From NCBI RefSeq assembly GCF_000430725.1, contig NZ_AUMO01000052.1, forward strand, positions 1 through 64,000: a DNA stretch of 64,000 nucleotides, in the 5' to 3' direction. The notes under the pieces were generated by a model that worked only from the letters and a program-made list of their open reading frames with translations, did not search any database and was not told the origin of the DNA. Position numbers and translations under genes: made by a program. The number at the start of each line of letters is the position of its first letter. The stretch's first letter is position 1. The DNA comes from Azohydromonas australica DSM 1124. Its GTDB lineage: Bacteria > Pseudomonadota > Gammaproteobacteria > Burkholderiales > Burkholderiaceae_C. Positions 19,893 through 29,675 of this stretch are shown here, in pieces.

Positions 19893-22384
19893 GGCTTTTG
19901 CAGCGGGTCGCCGACGTGGGCGAAGAAGCGCTTGCCGATGTCGTCGGAGAGCTGCGCGCCGGCGTCGGCCAGCTGCGTCGCCAGCGCGTCCAGGCGGCGG
20001 CGCAGCGCCTCGTCATCCAGGCCGCGCAGCGCCTGCAGCGTCAGCCCCGGCCCCTGCGCGGGCAGCCCGGCGAGCAGCTCGTCGGCCACGTCGGCGGCGA
20101 TGGGCAGCTTGCGCACCTCGGTGCGCAGCCGGCGCAGAATGCAGGTCCAGGCGCGCGGGTTGTTGTCGTCCAGCACCAGCAGGTCCACCAGCGCCAGCAG
20201 GTCCTGGTGGCGCTGGTAGCGGGCGCGGAAGGTGATGGTGCTGTCGTAGAGCTCCAGCAGCAGCGCGTTGCCCTCGGCCTCGGCCAGCGCGCCCTCGCGC
20301 AGCAGCACGCCGAACTGCGTGGCGTGGCTGACCAGGCGCTCGACGTGGCGCCCCACGGCCAGCAGCCGCCAGCCGTGGTCGCGCGTCATGCGGTCGGTCT
20401 GCGCGCCGGTGACGGCGGCCAGCTGCACCGCCAGCTCGTCCAGCGCGCGCAGCACCTCGGTGGTGGTAGGCGCGGCCTTGTCCTGCGGCTGCAGCGCCGA
20501 GCGCAGATCCGCCCCCATGCGCCGCATCAGGCCCCACTGCTCGGGCGAGAGCCGCTCGCGCAGGCTGCCCGCGGCGCGCGACAGCGCCCCCAGCAGCCAG
20601 CCCAGGCCGTTGCCCTCGTCGGCCAGGCCCTTGAGCAGCGCGCGGCGCAGCACCGTGCGCGAGGGCGAGGACACGCTCATGCCCAGCATGCCCGCGCGCT
20701 GCAGCAGCGCCCGCAGCGCGCGCTGCACCGGCGCGGGCAGCTCGGCGCCGGCGGTGCGCAGCAGCGCCGCGCGCGCCAGCCGCAGCGCCTGCTCGGTGCG
20801 CTCGGTGTAGCGGCCCAGCCAGTACAGGCTCTCGGCGGCGCGGCTGGCCACCGCGCCGCGCCGCGCCAGGATGTCGTCCACGCTCAGGCGTCGCGTGAGC
20901 ATGCTGAAGGTGTCCACCGTGCCGTCGGTGCGCACCCACAGGTCCATCGCGCTGCCGACGCCGGGCAGCAGCGGGGCCTCGGCATCCGCCGCCGCGCGCG
21001 CCAGCCCACCGGGCAGCACCTGCCAGCTGCCCGCGCCGTCGGCCACCGCGTACACGCGCAATCCGACCGGCACGCCTTCGAGCCGGCCCTCGCGCCAGCG
21101 CAGCGCCTGCGAGCGCCCGGGACGCTCCTGCAGCGTCCAGGCGTCGGGATCGTCCGCGATGCGCCCCGCGTCGGGGCGCAGCGCACCGGCATCGGGCCCG
21201 AAGCTGGGGCGCATGCACAACTTCGGCAAATGCGGCTTCGCCGCCTCCCAGGCCGCGGCCTCGCCGCACCACCAGGAAGCCAGCGTGGGCAGCAGCAGCG
21301 GCTGGCCCATCAGTGCCTGCGCGATGCCGGGCAGGAAGCCCGACAGCGCCGGCGACTCCAGGAAACCGCTGCCCGGCGCGTTGGCCAGCGCCAGCCGCCC
21401 GGCGCGCAGCACCTGCAGCAGCCCGGGCACGCCGTAGTAGCCCTGGTGCTCGTCGAGCTCCAGCGGGTCGCACTGGTTGTCGCCGATCAGGCGCAGCAGC
21501 CCGTGCACCGGCGCCAGGCCTTCGAGCATCTTCCGGTACAGCCGCTCGCCGCGCACCGTGAGGTCGCCGCCCTCGACCAGCGGCAGGCCCAGGTAGCGCG
21601 CCAGGTAGGCGTGCTCAAAGTAGCCCGGCGCGTCCGGCCCCGGCGTGAGCAGCGCCAGGCGCGGGTGGGCGTCGCCGGCGGCCATGGAAGCCTGCGCGCG
21701 CAGCGACTGCAGCAGCTTGCGGAAGGTCGTCGCCATGTGCTGCACGCGCAGCTGCTCGAAGGCCTCGGGAAACAGCCCTGAGGTGACGAGCCGGTGCTGC
21801 AGCACGTGTCCCAGCCCGTCCGGGCACTGCGTGCGCTGCCCCGTCACCCACCAGCGCCCGTCGGGCCCGCGCGCGAGCTCGAAGGCCACCACGTGCAGGA
21901 ACTGCCCGGCCAGCGGCCGGAAGCCGTGCAGCGGACGCAGGTAGCCCGGATGGCGGAACAGCAGCGCCGGCGGCAGCAGCGCGTGCTCCAGCAGCTGCTG
22001 CCGGCCGTACACGTCGGCCAGAATGAGCTGCAGGAGCTGCGCGCGCTGCGCCACGCCGCGCTCGATGGCAGCCCAGTCCGCGGGCTCCATCACCAGCGGC
22101 AGCAGCTCCAGCGACCAGGGCAGCGGTTGCTCAGTACCGTGTACGTTGTGCGCGATAGCATCGGCGCGCAGGTGCTGCGCGAGCTGCTGCGCGCGGCGCT
22201 GCAGGTCGGCGCCGAAGGCCTGCGGCCGTGCCGGCAGCGTGGCGAGCAGCCGCTGCCAGGAGGCGCTGAGGTTGCGGTCCGGGGCGCGCCACTCGTCGAG
22301 CGCACCGGTGGCGGGCAGCTTCGCCAGCCAGTCGGCGGCGCTGGCAGCCGCGCGCGGGCGGCTGCGGGGGGTGGCGACTCTCAT
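19889..22384 (-). CDS. Fused circularly permuted ATP-grasp / alpha-E protein
   Basis: An 831-residue two-domain protein. Residues about 60-500 are a circularly permuted ATP-grasp (LILADVYGRQQLLEHALLPP, LLTPGPDAPGYFEHAYLARY), and about 520-825 are an alpha-E domain (AAESLYWLGRYTERTEQ, later VGRHVERLVSHATQFG). It is therefore a fused version of the split pair at 16162-18627. The start ATG 22384 lies 4 bp after the DUF2126 stop; the frame is open 52 codons further upstream, but that is shadow sequence inside the neighbour. Amidoligase activity is a family prediction and the alpha-E role is unknown. The canonical ATP-binding residues were not checked one by one. Confidence 0.9.
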   Translation of the reverse strand: MRVATPRSRPRAAASAADWLAKLPATGALDEWRAPDRNLSASWQRLLATLPARPQAFGADLQRRAQQLAQHLRADAIAHNVHGTEQPLPWSLELLPLVMEPADWAAIERGVAQRAQLLQLILADVYGRQQLLEHALLPPALLFRHPGYLRPLHGFRPLAGQFLHVVAFELARGPDGRWWVTGQRTQCPDGLGHVLQHRLVTSGLFPEAFEQLRVQHMATTFRKLLQSLRAQASMAAGDAHPRLALLTPGPDAPGYFEHAYLARYLGLPLVEGGDLTVRGERLYRKMLEGLAPVHGLLRLIGDNQCDPLELDEHQGYYGVPGLLQVLRAGRLALANAPGSGFLESPALSGFLPGIAQALMGQPLLLPTLASWWCGEAAAWEAAKPHLPKLCMRPSFGPDAGALRPDAGRIADDPDAWTLQERPGRSQALRWREGRLEGVPVGLRVYAVADGAGSWQVLPGGLARAAADAEAPLLPGVGSAMDLWVRTDGTVDTFSMLTRRLSVDDILARRGAVASRAAESLYWLGRYTERTEQALRLARAALLRTAGAELPAPVQRALRALLQRAGMLGMSVSSPSRTVLRRALLKGLADEGNGLGWLLGALSRAAGSLRERLSPEQWGLMRRMGADLRSALQPQDKAAPTTTEVLRALDELAVQLAAVTGAQTDRMTRDHGWRLLAVGRHVERLVSHATQFGVLLREGALAEAEGNALLLELYDSTITFRARYQRHQDLLALVDLLVLDDNNPRAWTCILRRLRTEVRKLPIAADVADELLAGLPAQGPGLTLQALRGLDDEALRRRLDALATQLADAGAQLSDDIGKRFFAHVGDPLQKP

Positions 22385-22388
22385 CGCC

Positions 22389-25300
22389 TCAGCCTGGCAT
22401 GCGCAGATCCAGCGTGAACGGGAACTCCAGGCTCGGCCGCGCCGGCGCGACCTGCATGCGGCCCGGGGTGTGCTCCAGCTTGAAGAAGCGCGCCAAGCGC
22501 CGGCTCTCGGCCTCGTAGGCGTTGACCGGGAAGGTGACATAGTTGCGCCCGCCCGGGTGCGCCACGTGGTAGCGGCAGCCGCCCACCGAGCGCGACATCC
22601 AGCGGTCCACCAGGTCGAAGGTCAGCGGCGCGTGCACGCCGATGGTCGGGTGCAGCGCCGAGGGCGCCTGCCAGGCGCGGTAGCGCACACCGCAGACGAA
22701 CTCGCCCACGCGGCCCGTGGGCTGCAGCGGCAGCGCGCGGCCGTTGACGGTGACGACGTGGCGGTTGGCGTTGAGCCCCGTGACCTTGACCTCCAGCCGC
22801 TCCAGCGAGGAGTCCACGTAGCGCACGGTGCCGCCGGCCGAGCCCTCCTCGCCCATCACGTGCCAGGGCTCCAGCGCGGTGCGCAGCTCCAGCTCCATGC
22901 CCTGCGTGGCCATGGTGCCGATGACGGGGAAGCGGAACTCGAAGTGCGGGCCGAACCAGGCGGCGTCAAAGGGCAGCCCGGCGGCATTGAGATCGGCCAG
23001 CACGTCCTCGAAGTCCATCTTCACGAAGGTGGGCAGCGTGAAGCGGTCGTGCAGCGCCGTGCCCCAGCGCGTGAGCCGCGTGTCGCCGCGGCCGCGGTAG
23101 GGCTCGCGCCAGAACCACGCCACCAGCGCGCGCAGCAGCAGCTGCTGCGCCAGGCTCATCTGCGCGTGGGGCGGCATCTCGAAGGCGCGCAGCTCCAGCA
23201 GGCCCAGGCGGCCGGTGGCGCCGTCGGGCGAGTAGAGCTTGTCGATGCAGAACTCGGCGCGGTGCGTGTTGCCGGTGACGTCGATGAGCAGGTTGCGGAA
23301 GAGCCGGTCCACCAGCCACGGCGGCACGCCCGCCGGGCCGGCGCCCTGGCGCTCCAGCTCGGCCAGCGCGATCTCCAGCTCGTAGACCTGGTCGTCGCGC
23401 GCCTCGTCGAAGCGCGGCGCCTGGCTGGTCGGGCCGATGAAGAGGCCGCTGAAGAGGTAGCTCAGGCTCGGGTGGTTGTGCCAGTAGGTCAGCAGGCTGG
23501 CCAGCAGGTCCGGCCTGCGCAGGAAGGGGCTGTCCGCCGGCGTGGCGCCGCCCAGCACCAGGTGGTTGCCGCCGCCGGTGCCGGTGTGGCGCCCGTCGAG
23601 CATGAACTTCTCGGTCGACAGCCGGCTGTGGTGCGCGGCGTCGTAGAGGAACTCGGTGTGCTCGACCAGCTCGTCCCAGCTGCCCGACGGGTGGATGTTG
23701 ACCTCGATCACGCCCGGGTCCGGCGTGACCTGCAGGATCTTCAGGCGCGGGTCGCGCGGCGGCGGGTAGCCCTCCAGCACGATGCGCACGCCCAGCTCGC
23801 GCGCGGTGGCTTCCACGTGCGCCAGCAGCTCCAGGTAGTGCTCCAGCTGCTGCAGCGGCGGCATGAAGACGTGGATGGCGCCGCCGGTGGCCTTGGACGC
23901 CAGCTCGGACTTGGGACCGTTGGCGCGCGCGGGGTTGCGCACCTCCACGCACAGCGCGGTGCGCGTGATCCAGGACGCCGACTCGTGGCGCGACGGCGCG
24001 TCCTGCGGGTGCCGCTCGGCGCCGGCGAAGCGGCCGCCCTGGCCCAGCGTGCCGGTGCCTTCGCCCAGCGCGTCGCCCAGGCCTTGCGCGCCGTCCGCGG
24101 CGCCCGTGCCGCTGCCAAAGGCCGCGCCCTGCCCGCCCGGCCCCTCGTCACCGGGCCAGGGCTGGCCCTGCAGCGCCACCGTGCCGCCCTCGGCCCAGCC
24201 GGCGCCGCTGCGGTGCGCGTCGTAGACGGGCTGCTGGTGCACCGGCGCACCCGCCGGCGGCAGCGCGCCGCGCGGCGCGAAGGGATCGGGCATGAAGTCC
24301 TGCGTGCGCGCACGGTCCTCCAGCGAGGCCCAGGGCAGCGAGTCCAGCGGCAGCCGCAAGCCCATGGCCGAGTCGCCCGGCAGCAGGTACAGCCGCTCGT
24401 CGCGCAGGAACCACGGGCCGCTGGCCCAGGCGTCGTGCTCGCGGCGCAGCGGCAGCGCGTAGCCGGTGATGGCATCCAGCCCCTTCGAGAAGACGCGGCG
24501 CAGGCGCACGCGCTCCAGCTCGTCGTCCAGCTTCGAGTCGAAGGGATCGACGTTCACCGGCAGCCGGCGCTCGCGCCAGAGGTGGTACCAGGCGTCCTCG
24601 TAGGCGGGCATGACGTGCTCGCCCTTGACGGCCAGCTTCGCCGCCAGCCGGGTGATGAAGCGCTGCGCGTCCTCGGCGGTGTAGGGCTGCGGCTCGCGCT
24701 CGTCGGCAAAGAGCGCCCGGTCGTGCCAGCAGGGCTGGCCGTCGGCGCGCCAGGCGATGGTCATGGCCCAGCGCGGCAGCTGCTCACCCGGGTACCACTT
24801 GCCCTGGCCGAAGTGCAGGAAGCCGCCGGCGCCGTACTCGGCGTGCAGCCGGTGCAGCAGCTCCAGCGCGCGGCTGCGCTTGGTGGGGCCCGAGGCGTCG
24901 GTGTTCCACTCGGCGCCGTCGCGGTCGTCCACGGAGACGAAGGTGGGCTCGCCGCCCATGGTCAGGCGCACGTCCTGCGCCTGCAGCTGCTCGTCCACCG
25001 CGTGGCCCAGGGCGACGAGCTCGCCCCACTGCTCATCGGTATAGGGCTTGGTCACGCGCGGCGACTCGTGGACGCGCGAGACGCTCATGTGGTGCTCGAA
25101 CTCGACCTCGCACTTGTCCACCGCGCCGCTGACCGGCGCCGCCGTGGAGGGATCGGGCGTACAGGCCACGGGGATGTGGCCCTCGCCGGCGAGCAGGCCG
25201 GAGGTCGGGTCCAGGCCGATCCAGCCGGCGCCGGGCAGGTACACCTCGCACCAGGCGTGCAGGTCGGTGAAGTCGGTCTCGGCACCTGAGGGGCCGTCCA

Positions 25301-25943
25301 GCGACTTCACGTCCGGCACGAGCTGGATCAGGTAGCCGGAGACGAAGCGCGCGGCCAGCCCCAGGCGGCGCAGCACCTGCACCAGCAGCCAGGCCGAGTC
25401 GCGGCAGGAGCCGCTGCGCTTGTCCAGCGTCTCCTCGGGCGTCTGCACGCCCGGCTCCAGGCGGATGAGGTAGCCCACCTCCTGCTGCACGCGCTGGTTG
25501 AGCGCGACCAGGAAATTGGTCGTGCCCTGCGGCTCGCGCGGAATGCCCTCGACGAAGGCCGCGAGCTTGGGCGTCAGCGGCCCGGTAGCGAGGTAAGGGG
25601 CGAGGTCGCGCGCGCTCTCTTGCGAATACTCGAAGGGGAACTTCTCGGCCTGGGGCTCCAGGAAGAAGTCGAAGGGGTTGAAGACCGACATCTCGGCCAC
25701 GAGATCGACCGTGACCTTGAACTCCGTGGTGGGCTCCGGGAACACCAGGCGCGCCACGTGGTTGGAGAAGGGATCCTGCTGCCAGTTAACGAAATGCTTC
25801 ACGGGCTCGACCCGCAACGCATAGCTCAGGATGGGCGTGCGGCAATGCGGCGCAGGGCGCAGGCGCACCAGTTGCGGCGACAGCCCGACGCGGCGGTCAT
25901 AGCGGTAGTGCGTGACGTGATGCAGCGCGACATGGATAGACAC
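22389..25943 (-). CDS. Large transglutaminase family protein with DUF2126
   Basis: An 1184-residue protein, first gene of the minus-strand cluster. The N-terminal transglutaminase module (1-250) has the triad Cys180 (RSGSCRDSAW), His229 (DLHAWCEVY) and Asp245 (GLDPTSG). Residues from about 290 are the long DUF2126 region, with MGGEPTFVSVDDRDGAEWN at its start, and SPDGATGRLGLLELRAFEMPP and VNAYEAESRRLARF later. A Gly/Ala-rich low-complexity stretch lies near 560-640. The length is normal for this family (about 1100-1150). ATG 25943 opens with the conserved IHVALHHVTHYRYDR. The next gene begins 4 bp after its stop. The exact reaction is not established. Confidence 0.93.
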   Translation of the reverse strand: MSIHVALHHVTHYRYDRRVGLSPQLVRLRPAPHCRTPILSYALRVEPVKHFVNWQQDPFSNHVARLVFPEPTTEFKVTVDLVAEMSVFNPFDFFLEPQAEKFPFEYSQESARDLAPYLATGPLTPKLAAFVEGIPREPQGTTNFLVALNQRVQQEVGYLIRLEPGVQTPEETLDKRSGSCRDSAWLLVQVLRRLGLAARFVSGYLIQLVPDVKSLDGPSGAETDFTDLHAWCEVYLPGAGWIGLDPTSGLLAGEGHIPVACTPDPSTAAPVSGAVDKCEVEFEHHMSVSRVHESPRVTKPYTDEQWGELVALGHAVDEQLQAQDVRLTMGGEPTFVSVDDRDGAEWNTDASGPTKRSRALELLHRLHAEYGAGGFLHFGQGKWYPGEQLPRWAMTIAWRADGQPCWHDRALFADEREPQPYTAEDAQRFITRLAAKLAVKGEHVMPAYEDAWYHLWRERRLPVNVDPFDSKLDDELERVRLRRVFSKGLDAITGYALPLRREHDAWASGPWFLRDERLYLLPGDSAMGLRLPLDSLPWASLEDRARTQDFMPDPFAPRGALPPAGAPVHQQPVYDAHRSGAGWAEGGTVALQGQPWPGDEGPGGQGAAFGSGTGAADGAQGLGDALGEGTGTLGQGGRFAGAERHPQDAPSRHESASWITRTALCVEVRNPARANGPKSELASKATGGAIHVFMPPLQQLEHYLELLAHVEATARELGVRIVLEGYPPPRDPRLKILQVTPDPGVIEVNIHPSGSWDELVEHTEFLYDAAHHSRLSTEKFMLDGRHTGTGGGNHLVLGGATPADSPFLRRPDLLASLLTYWHNHPSLSYLFSGLFIGPTSQAPRFDEARDDQVYELEIALAELERQGAGPAGVPPWLVDRLFRNLLIDVTGNTHRAEFCIDKLYSPDGATGRLGLLELRAFEMPPHAQMSLAQQLLLRALVAWFWREPYRGRGDTRLTRWGTALHDRFTLPTFVKMDFEDVLADLNAAGLPFDAAWFGPHFEFRFPVIGTMATQGMELELRTALEPWHVMGEEGSAGGTVRYVDSSLERLEVKVTGLNANRHVVTVNGRALPLQPTGRVGEFVCGVRYRAWQAPSALHPTIGVHAPLTFDLVDRWMSRSVGGCRYHVAHPGGRNYVTFPVNAYEAESRRLARFFKLEHTPGRMQVAPARPSLEFPFTLDLRMPG

Positions 25944-26045
25944 GACGGCGTTCCCTCTGAAGCTCGGGTTGGTTAGTTGATTGTCTCACCCGGGAAAACC
26001 CGGGGTCTTGGAGGTTGAGCAGTCATCGCTCAAAGGAGAAAGCCC

Positions 26046-28709
26046 CTAGCGTGAACCGTGCCGCCAGTAACGCGGGTGTAGCTCACGCTCGCAGGAAGCC
26101 TGTTCTTCCTGCCAATGCCAAGCGCCGCAGCTGGGGCTCTGCACCACCTCGATGCCGCGCGCACCCAGGCGGTGCAGCACTTCGGGCGCCGGGTGGCCGA
26201 AGCGGTTGTGGTGCCCGGCCTGGACCAGGGCCACGGTGGGCGCCACGGCGTCCAGGAAGGCCGGCGAGGAGGAGCCCCGGCTGCCGTGGTGCGGCACCAG
26301 CAGCAGCTCGCTGCGCAGCGCGGGCGCGTCGGCCGCCACCAGGGCGGCCTCCTGCGCCGCGGCGATGTCGCCGGTGAGCAGCAGGCGCCGGCCCTGGACG
26401 TCGGTGACTTGCAGCACGCAGCTCAGCGCGTTGGGCGGCGTGCGCGCCGCGTCGTAGGCCGCGGCCGGCGGGTGCAGCACGGCGAAGCGCACGCCGTCGC
26501 GCTCCCACTGCTGGCCGGCCTCGCAGCGCGTGTGCGGCACGCCGGCGTGCAGCAGCGCATGGCCGGGCTCCAGCGAGCTGCGCAGCTGCCGCACCGGCAG
26601 CGCCTGCAGCAGCGAGGCGGCGCCGCCGGCATGGTCCATGTCGCGGTGGCTGAGCACGAGGGTGTCGATGCGGTGCTCGCCCACCGCCTGCAGCAGCGGC
26701 ACGAGCACGCGCTCGCCGGCGTCGCGCCCGGGGCCGTACTGCGGGCCGCTGTCGTAGAGCAGCAGCGAGGCATGCGTGCGCACCAGCACCGCGCTGCCCT
26801 GCCCCACGTCGGGCACCAACAGCTCGAAGTGCCCCGGGGCGGGCCGGTCCGGCGGCGGCAGCACCAGGGGCAGCAGCAGCGGCAGACCCAACAGCCGCAG
26901 CCGCCACGGCAGCGGCACCACCAGCAGCGCCCCGGCCAGCAGCGCGGCGGCCTGCGCCCAGGGCGGCGCCACGGCGGCGCTCCACACCGCGCCCGGCAGG
27001 GAAGCCAGCACGGTCAGCCCCATCCCCAGGACGGACAGCAGCGCCGCCGCCGCGCTCCACAGCGGCGCCCACAGCACGCCCAGCAGCGCCAGCGGCGTGA
27101 CGGCCAGCGTCACCAGCGGAATCGCCACCAGGTTGGCCAGCAAGCCCACCAGCGAGAACTGCTGGAACAGCAGCAGCGTCAGCGGCGCCAGCCCGGCGGT
27201 GGCGACGATCTGCGTGCGCAGCCCGGACTGCATCAGCGACAGCCCCTGGCGCAGCAGCCCGGCGCCGGCAACGGCCGCCCAGCCGGGAGCCACGGCCGGC
27301 GGGACCGGCATGGCGGCCAGGGGAGCGCTTCCGGCGCCCGCACCCGCCACGGCAACGGCCTGCGCGGGAACAGGCACGGTCGGGGATTCGGCCCGGGCGC
27401 CTGCGCTTGTGGCGTGCGGGCTGCTTGCGGGAGCGCCTGGAGCCGGCGCGTCCGCCTTCGCCGCCTCGCGCTGCGCCGGCTCCGAAGCCATCAGCAGCCC
27501 CACGGCCGCGAAGGACAGCCAGAAGCCCGGCTGCAACAGCGCCCACGGGTCCAGCGCGCTGACCACCACCGCCGCCGCGGCCAGTCCCAGCGGCCAGGGC
27601 CAGCGCAGCCCCAGGGCGTGCAGCAGCGCTGCGCAAGTCAACATCCACACCGTGCGCTGCGCCGGCACGCCCCACCCGGCCAGCAGCGCGTAGGCCGCGG
27701 CCAGCGCCACGCCGCCCCAGCGCGCGGCCCGCGGCGCCGGGCACCACAGCAGCAGCGGCCCGGCGCGGCGCCACAGCGCGCCCACGAGCGCCGCGGCCAG
27801 CCACGCGAACATGGTGATGTGCAGGCCGCTGATGGCCATGAGGTGCGCGGTGCCGGTAGCGCGAAACAGCGCCCAGTCGCCGCGATCGATGGCGGCCTGG
27901 TCGCCCACCGCCAGGGCGGCCAGCACGCCGGCGGCGCGCGGGTCCGGCACCTGCGCCTCGATGGCGTCGCGCACGCGCTGGCGCACGCGCTCTACGGGGT
28001 GGCCTGCGGCCTCGTCCAGCAGCTGCGGCGCCCGGGGCTCGGTGCGCACGCTGCCGGTGGCGCGGATGCCACGCTCGAACAGCCACAGCTCGCCGTCGAA
28101 GCCGTGCGGATTCAGCAGCGCGTGCGGCGCCTGCAGCCGCGCCCACAGCCGCCAGCGCTGGCCCGCGTGCAGCCCGGTGCCGGGGACGGAGAGCGCGGGC
28201 TCGTCCGGTCCGCCGCGGCTCCAGGACAGCGACACCCGCCGCGGCACGGCGGCCGGCGCGCCGGCGGCATTGCGCGCCGATTCCACTGCCAGCACGAAAC
28301 GCAGGCCCTCGGCGCTGTCCTGCGGCAGCTCCGCCACCACACCGGTGATCTCCACCGGCTGGCGCTCCAGCCCGGGGGGCAGCGCGTCGGCCAGCCGCTC
28401 ACGTGCCTGCAAACTGGCGTTGGCCGCCCCCAGGCCGGCCACGGCGCCCAGGGCGGACAACAGGGCCAGCACGCGCAGCGCGCGGCCGGCCGCGTGGCGC
28501 GCCCGCCAGGCCAGGAGCAGCAGCGGCGGCGCCAATGCCAGCAGCGCTGCGTCCAGCGCCGGTGCCCACAGCACGGGCTGCCGCAGCTGCCAGGCGGTGC
28601 CGAGCAGCCAGGCCACGGCCAGGGCGCCCAGCCGCAAGCCCCGCCAGTCCCGCGAATGGGGCGGTGTAGGATGCCGCGCCTTTTTCACCCCACTCACAGG
28701 TCCTGCCAT
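26046..28709 (-). CDS. comEC: ComEC/Rec2 family DNA-uptake channel
   Basis: An 887-residue polytopic inner-membrane protein for transport of single-stranded DNA in natural transformation. An N-terminal DUF4131 region with three helices precedes the competence domain (FRATGTAHLMAISGLHITMF). The C-terminal metallo-beta-lactamase-like domain has LSHRDMDHAGG and later LLVPHHGSRGSSS. An Ala/Pro-rich insert of about 75 residues (from about 415) interrupts the competence domain, which is unusual. The start is uncertain: ATG 28709 overlaps the divergent ridA start codon, and GTG codons at 28697 or 28688 are alternatives. No other competence gene is in the window. Confidence 0.93.
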   Translation of the reverse strand: MAGPVSGVKKARHPTPPHSRDWRGLRLGALAVAWLLGTAWQLRQPVLWAPALDAALLALAPPLLLLAWRARHAAGRALRVLALLSALGAVAGLGAANASLQARERLADALPPGLERQPVEITGVVAELPQDSAEGLRFVLAVESARNAAGAPAAVPRRVSLSWSRGGPDEPALSVPGTGLHAGQRWRLWARLQAPHALLNPHGFDGELWLFERGIRATGSVRTEPRAPQLLDEAAGHPVERVRQRVRDAIEAQVPDPRAAGVLAALAVGDQAAIDRGDWALFRATGTAHLMAISGLHITMFAWLAAALVGALWRRAGPLLLWCPAPRAARWGGVALAAAYALLAGWGVPAQRTVWMLTCAALLHALGLRWPWPLGLAAAAVVVSALDPWALLQPGFWLSFAAVGLLMASEPAQREAAKADAPAPGAPASSPHATSAGARAESPTVPVPAQAVAVAGAGAGSAPLAAMPVPPAVAPGWAAVAGAGLLRQGLSLMQSGLRTQIVATAGLAPLTLLLFQQFSLVGLLANLVAIPLVTLAVTPLALLGVLWAPLWSAAAALLSVLGMGLTVLASLPGAVWSAAVAPPWAQAAALLAGALLVVPLPWRLRLLGLPLLLPLVLPPPDRPAPGHFELLVPDVGQGSAVLVRTHASLLLYDSGPQYGPGRDAGERVLVPLLQAVGEHRIDTLVLSHRDMDHAGGAASLLQALPVRQLRSSLEPGHALLHAGVPHTRCEAGQQWERDGVRFAVLHPPAAAYDAARTPPNALSCVLQVTDVQGRRLLLTGDIAAAQEAALVAADAPALRSELLLVPHHGSRGSSSPAFLDAVAPTVALVQAGHHNRFGHPAPEVLHRLGARGIEVVQSPSCGAWHWQEEQASCERELHPRYWRHGSR

Positions 28710-29169
28710 GTCATCTGTCCAAGACCGTCTCAATGCGCTGGGCATCACGCTGCCGCCGGTGGCGGTGCCCGCTGCCGCCTACGTGCCCTTCGTGCAAAGC
28801 GGCAACCAGGTCTTTCTCTCCGGCCACATCGCCAAGAAAGATGGAAAACCCTGGGTCGGCCAGCTTGGCGCCGACATGAGCACCGAGGAAGGCGTGGCCG
28901 CGGCGCGCGCGGTGGCCATCGACCTGATGGGCACGCTGCAGGCGGCGGTGGGCGACCTCTCGCGCGTCAAGCGCATCGTCAAGTTGATGAGCCTGATCAA
29001 CAGCACGCCCAGCTTCACCGAGCAGCACCTGGTGACCAACGGCTGCTCTGACCTGCTGGGCGAAATCTTCGGCCCTGAAGTCGGTGCGCATGCGCGCAGC
29101 TCCTTCGGCGTGGCGCAGCTGCCGCTGGGCGCCTGCGTGGAGATCGACCTCATCGCCGAAGTGCAATGA
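28708..29169 (+). CDS. RidA (YjgF/YER057c/UK114) family protein
   Basis: A 153-residue member of the RidA superfamily, in the subgroup of about 150 residues that carries FVQSGNQVFLSGHIAKKDGKP near the N-terminus and the ending HARSSFGVAQLPLGACVEID with the conserved Arg. Canonical RidA hydrolyses reactive enamines/imines released by PLP enzymes; this longer subgroup is less well characterised. The start codon overlaps the divergent comEC start by two bases, so both genes are controlled from very little DNA. The stop overlaps the dsbB start by 4 bp (ATGA), pointing to translational coupling. Confidence 0.92.
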   Translation: MSSVQDRLNALGITLPPVAVPAAAYVPFVQSGNQVFLSGHIAKKDGKPWVGQLGADMSTEEGVAAARAVAIDLMGTLQAAVGDLSRVKRIVKLMSLINSTPSFTEQHLVTNGCSDLLGEIFGPEVGAHARSSFGVAQLPLGACVEIDLIAEVQ

Positions 29170-29675
29170 GACCGGCGCTGGCGCAAGGCATGGACACGGG
29201 CACGCGCCGTGACCTGGTGCCGGCGCTGATCGCGCTCGTCAGCGTGGCGGCCATCGGCGCCGCGCTGGTGTCGCAGCATGTGTTCGACATGCAGCCCTGC
29301 CCGTGGTGCGTGCTGCAGCGGCTGATCTTCGCGATGATCGCCGTGGCAGCCCTGGCGGCCTGGATGGCCCAGGCCGCCTGGCTGCGCAGCACCGCGCTGG
29401 TGCTGGCGGCGCTGCTGGCGTTGTCGGGCGTGGGCGCGGCCCTGTGGCAGCACTTCGTGGCGGCCAGCTCGTCGTCGTGCAACCTGACGCTGGCCGACAA
29501 GATCATTGCCCAGCTGGGCCTGGATGCGTCCCTGCCCGAGATCTTCCAGCCGCGCGCCAGCTGTGCCGACGCGGCGGTGGATTTGTTCGGCGTGCCTTAC
29601 GAGTTCTGGAGCTTGGCGCTGTACCTGCTCCTGGCCGTGGCCGCCGTGTTCGGCTTACGCCGTTCAGGCCGCTGA
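29166..29675 (+). CDS. dsbB: Disulfide bond formation protein B
   Basis: A 169-residue inner-membrane quinone reductase that re-oxidises DsbA. Four helices are visible, and both periplasmic cysteine pairs are present: Cys45-Cys48 in PCPWCVLQR, and Cys105 and Cys133. The motif VPYEFWSLALYL closes the last helix. The start is ATG 29166 (4-bp overlap with ridA) or the inner ATG at 29190. The last 12 bp overlap the 3' end of the convergent PEP-CTERM gene. Confidence 0.94.
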   Translation: MRPALAQGMDTGTRRDLVPALIALVSVAAIGAALVSQHVFDMQPCPWCVLQRLIFAMIAVAALAAWMAQAAWLRSTALVLAALLALSGVGAALWQHFVAASSSSCNLTLADKIIAQLGLDASLPEIFQPRASCADAAVDLFGVPYEFWSLALYLLLAVAAVFGLRRSGR

